From Castellaniella sp. UBA6218 (lineage in GTDB: Bacteria; Pseudomonadota; Gammaproteobacteria; Burkholderiales; Burkholderiaceae_B): a stretch of 21,176 bases of DNA. The stretch's first letter is position 1, and every line of letters begins with the position of its first letter. Made by a program: the position numbers and the translations under genes. Shown here piece after piece: positions 20,138-21,176 of this stretch. The stretch spans positions 1 to 21,176 of the forward strand of contig DISE01000094.1 in NCBI GenBank assembly GCA_002421865.1, written 5' to 3'. The notes beneath the pieces were generated by a model, which was not told where the DNA came from, did no database searches, and saw nothing but the letters and a program-made list of their open reading frames with translations.

Positions 20138-21176
20138 ATGCGCAACCTGAAAATCGGCACCCGGCTGACCCTGGGATTCGGCTTTGTGATCGTCCTGTTG
20201 CTGGTGATGTCTGGCATCGGCGCCTGGCGCATGCTGGCCACGCAGCAGGACAACCAGGCACTGGATCAGCGGCTGCGCACCACGGCGCTGATCCAGCGGA
20301 TGGCCCGGCAGATCAACAAAAGCGCCAACCTGACCCAGGCGACCCTGGCGGCCGACCCCGACACGCTCCGGCGCCTGAAGCAGGACATCGAGGCCACCGA
20401 CCGGCAGGCGGGCGAACTGGCCGACGCACTGGCGCAATCCCTTTCCCAGCCCCAGGCCGTCGAGTTGCTGCGCGACATCGGCCAGGCGCGCGATGCCTTC
20501 ATCAAGCAGCGGAGCCAGGCGTTCAAGGATCTGGATGGCGGCAACTACGGCGAGACCGACGCTTTCTTCAACCAGGAAATGCCCAAGCGGACGGCCGGAC
20601 TGATGGACAAGCTCGATCAATTGTCCCGGCTGCAATCCGATTCCGTGCAGCGCCTGTTCGACGCAAGCGCGCGGACGAGCCGGCTGGGCCTGACCGTGCT
20701 GGCGGTGGCCACTCTGTTGGCCCTGATCCTGGGGCCGCTGTTCGCCTGGCGGGTGACGCGGTCCGTCACCCATCCGCTGCGGCGTGCCGTGGACCTGGCG
20801 GAGGCCGTCGCGCGCCGCGATCTCGGCGCCGACATCGTCGTCCGCGGCCGGGATGAGATCGGCCAGCTGCTGAACGCCCTGTCCACCATGACCCGCAATC
20901 TGCGCGGCGCCCTGGGCGAAGTACGCGAAGGCTCGAACGCGATCGCCTCGGCCTCGGCGCAGATCAGCGCCGGCAACCTGGATCTGTCTTCGCGCACCGA
21001 GCAACAGGCCAGCTCCCTGGCCGAGACCGCCGCCACCATGGAGGAAATCACCGCCACCGTGCGCCAGAACGCCGACAACGCCCAGCAGGCCAACACCCTG
21101 GCCGCCTCGGCCGCCAAGACCGCCACCGATGGCGGCTCCATCGTCGCCGAGCTGGTCTCCACCATGGGCGAGATCA
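20138..21176 (+). CDS. Methyl-accepting chemotaxis protein (partial, cut by window end)
   Basis: The frame is open from the ATG at 20138 to the right edge (346 residues visible), so the C-terminal signalling hairpin tip is outside the window. A first membrane helix (about 10-30, LTLGFGFVIVLLLVMSGIGAW) leads to a helical periplasmic domain of about 150 residues of the four-helix-bundle type. A second helix (about 184-204) and a HAMP domain (about 205-257, SVTHPLRRAVDLAEAVARRDL and RDEIGQLLNALSTM) follow. The first methylation helix then begins with TEQQASSLAETAATMEEITA, as in Tsr/Tar-type receptors. The ribosome site is weak (GAAAGCGAG). No FliA-type promoter is obvious upstream. The sensed compound is unknown. 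Confidence 0.93.
   Translation, partial: MRNLKIGTRLTLGFGFVIVLLLVMSGIGAWRMLATQQDNQALDQRLRTTALIQRMARQINKSANLTQATLAADPDTLRRLKQDIEATDRQAGELADALAQSLSQPQAVELLRDIGQARDAFIKQRSQAFKDLDGGNYGETDAFFNQEMPKRTAGLMDKLDQLSRLQSDSVQRLFDASARTSRLGLTVLAVATLLALILGPLFAWRVTRSVTHPLRRAVDLAEAVARRDLGADIVVRGRDEIGQLLNALSTMTRNLRGALGEVREGSNAIASASAQISAGNLDLSSRTEQQASSLAETAATMEEITATVRQNADNAQQANTLAASAAKTATDGGSIVAELVSTMGEI

Noticed and set aside
1..21176. CRISPR arrays, rRNA genes, phage genes, insertion sequences or toxin-antitoxin pairs.
   Set aside because: No regularly spaced repeats, rRNA sequence, transposase-like proteins or terminal inverted repeats were seen.

Overview
The window is GC-rich chromosomal DNA from a betaproteobacterium. 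Protein wording, the pnp end and the TRAP/amidohydrolase content best fit Burkholderiales, probably the Alcaligenaceae (Bordetella/Achromobacter group). This placement comes from recognised protein families, not from a search.

Layout. (1) 1-3500, housekeeping and ordinary genes: the 3' end of pnp with a bidirectional terminator, speG (spermidine acetyltransferase) divergent from a LysR regulator, a PIG3-type quinone oxidoreductase on the minus strand, and tRNA-Ser(UGA). (2) 3543-4646: a PLP enzyme very close to L-cysteine desulfhydrase Cds1. (3) 4693-16896, the main accessory block: a GntR/FCD regulator divergent from a cyclase-amidase operon; a minus-strand operon of TRAP transporter genes (P, Q, M) followed by a maleate isomerase/arylmalonate decarboxylase-like gene; a plus-strand D-hydantoinase/dihydropyrimidinase-FAH hydrolase pair; and a minus-strand operon of PuuE-type allantoinase-like hydrolase, hydantoin-racemase-like protein and a second GntR/FCD regulator, joined by ATGA overlaps. 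(4) 17048-21176: tRNA-Leu(UAA), a histidine kinase/FixJ-type response regulator pair, a secreted GlcG/HbpS-like protein, and the start of a methyl-accepting chemotaxis protein cut by the window edge.

The accessory block reads as one catabolic system. TRAP genes would import a carboxylate-bearing compound. Three ring-amide-hydrolase-type proteins (hydantoinase, PuuE-like, cyclase family), an amidase, an FAH-fold hydrolase/lyase and two Asp/Glu-racemase-fold proteins would open and shorten it. The substrate is not identifiable from sequence; a cyclic amide, imide or ureide is my inference.

The strongest new signal is regulatory. The three AT-rich promoter regions of this block share a 12-bp dyad of the form ATTGT-N2-ACAAT (five copies, some imperfect), placed where a repressor would sit (between -35 and -10, or over the start site). 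This suggests one GntR-controlled regulon spanning the block. Second, the two racemase-fold proteins have lost catalytic cysteines: one keeps a single cysteine, as in arylmalonate decarboxylase; the other has Ser76 and Ala181 where hydantoin racemases have their two cysteines.
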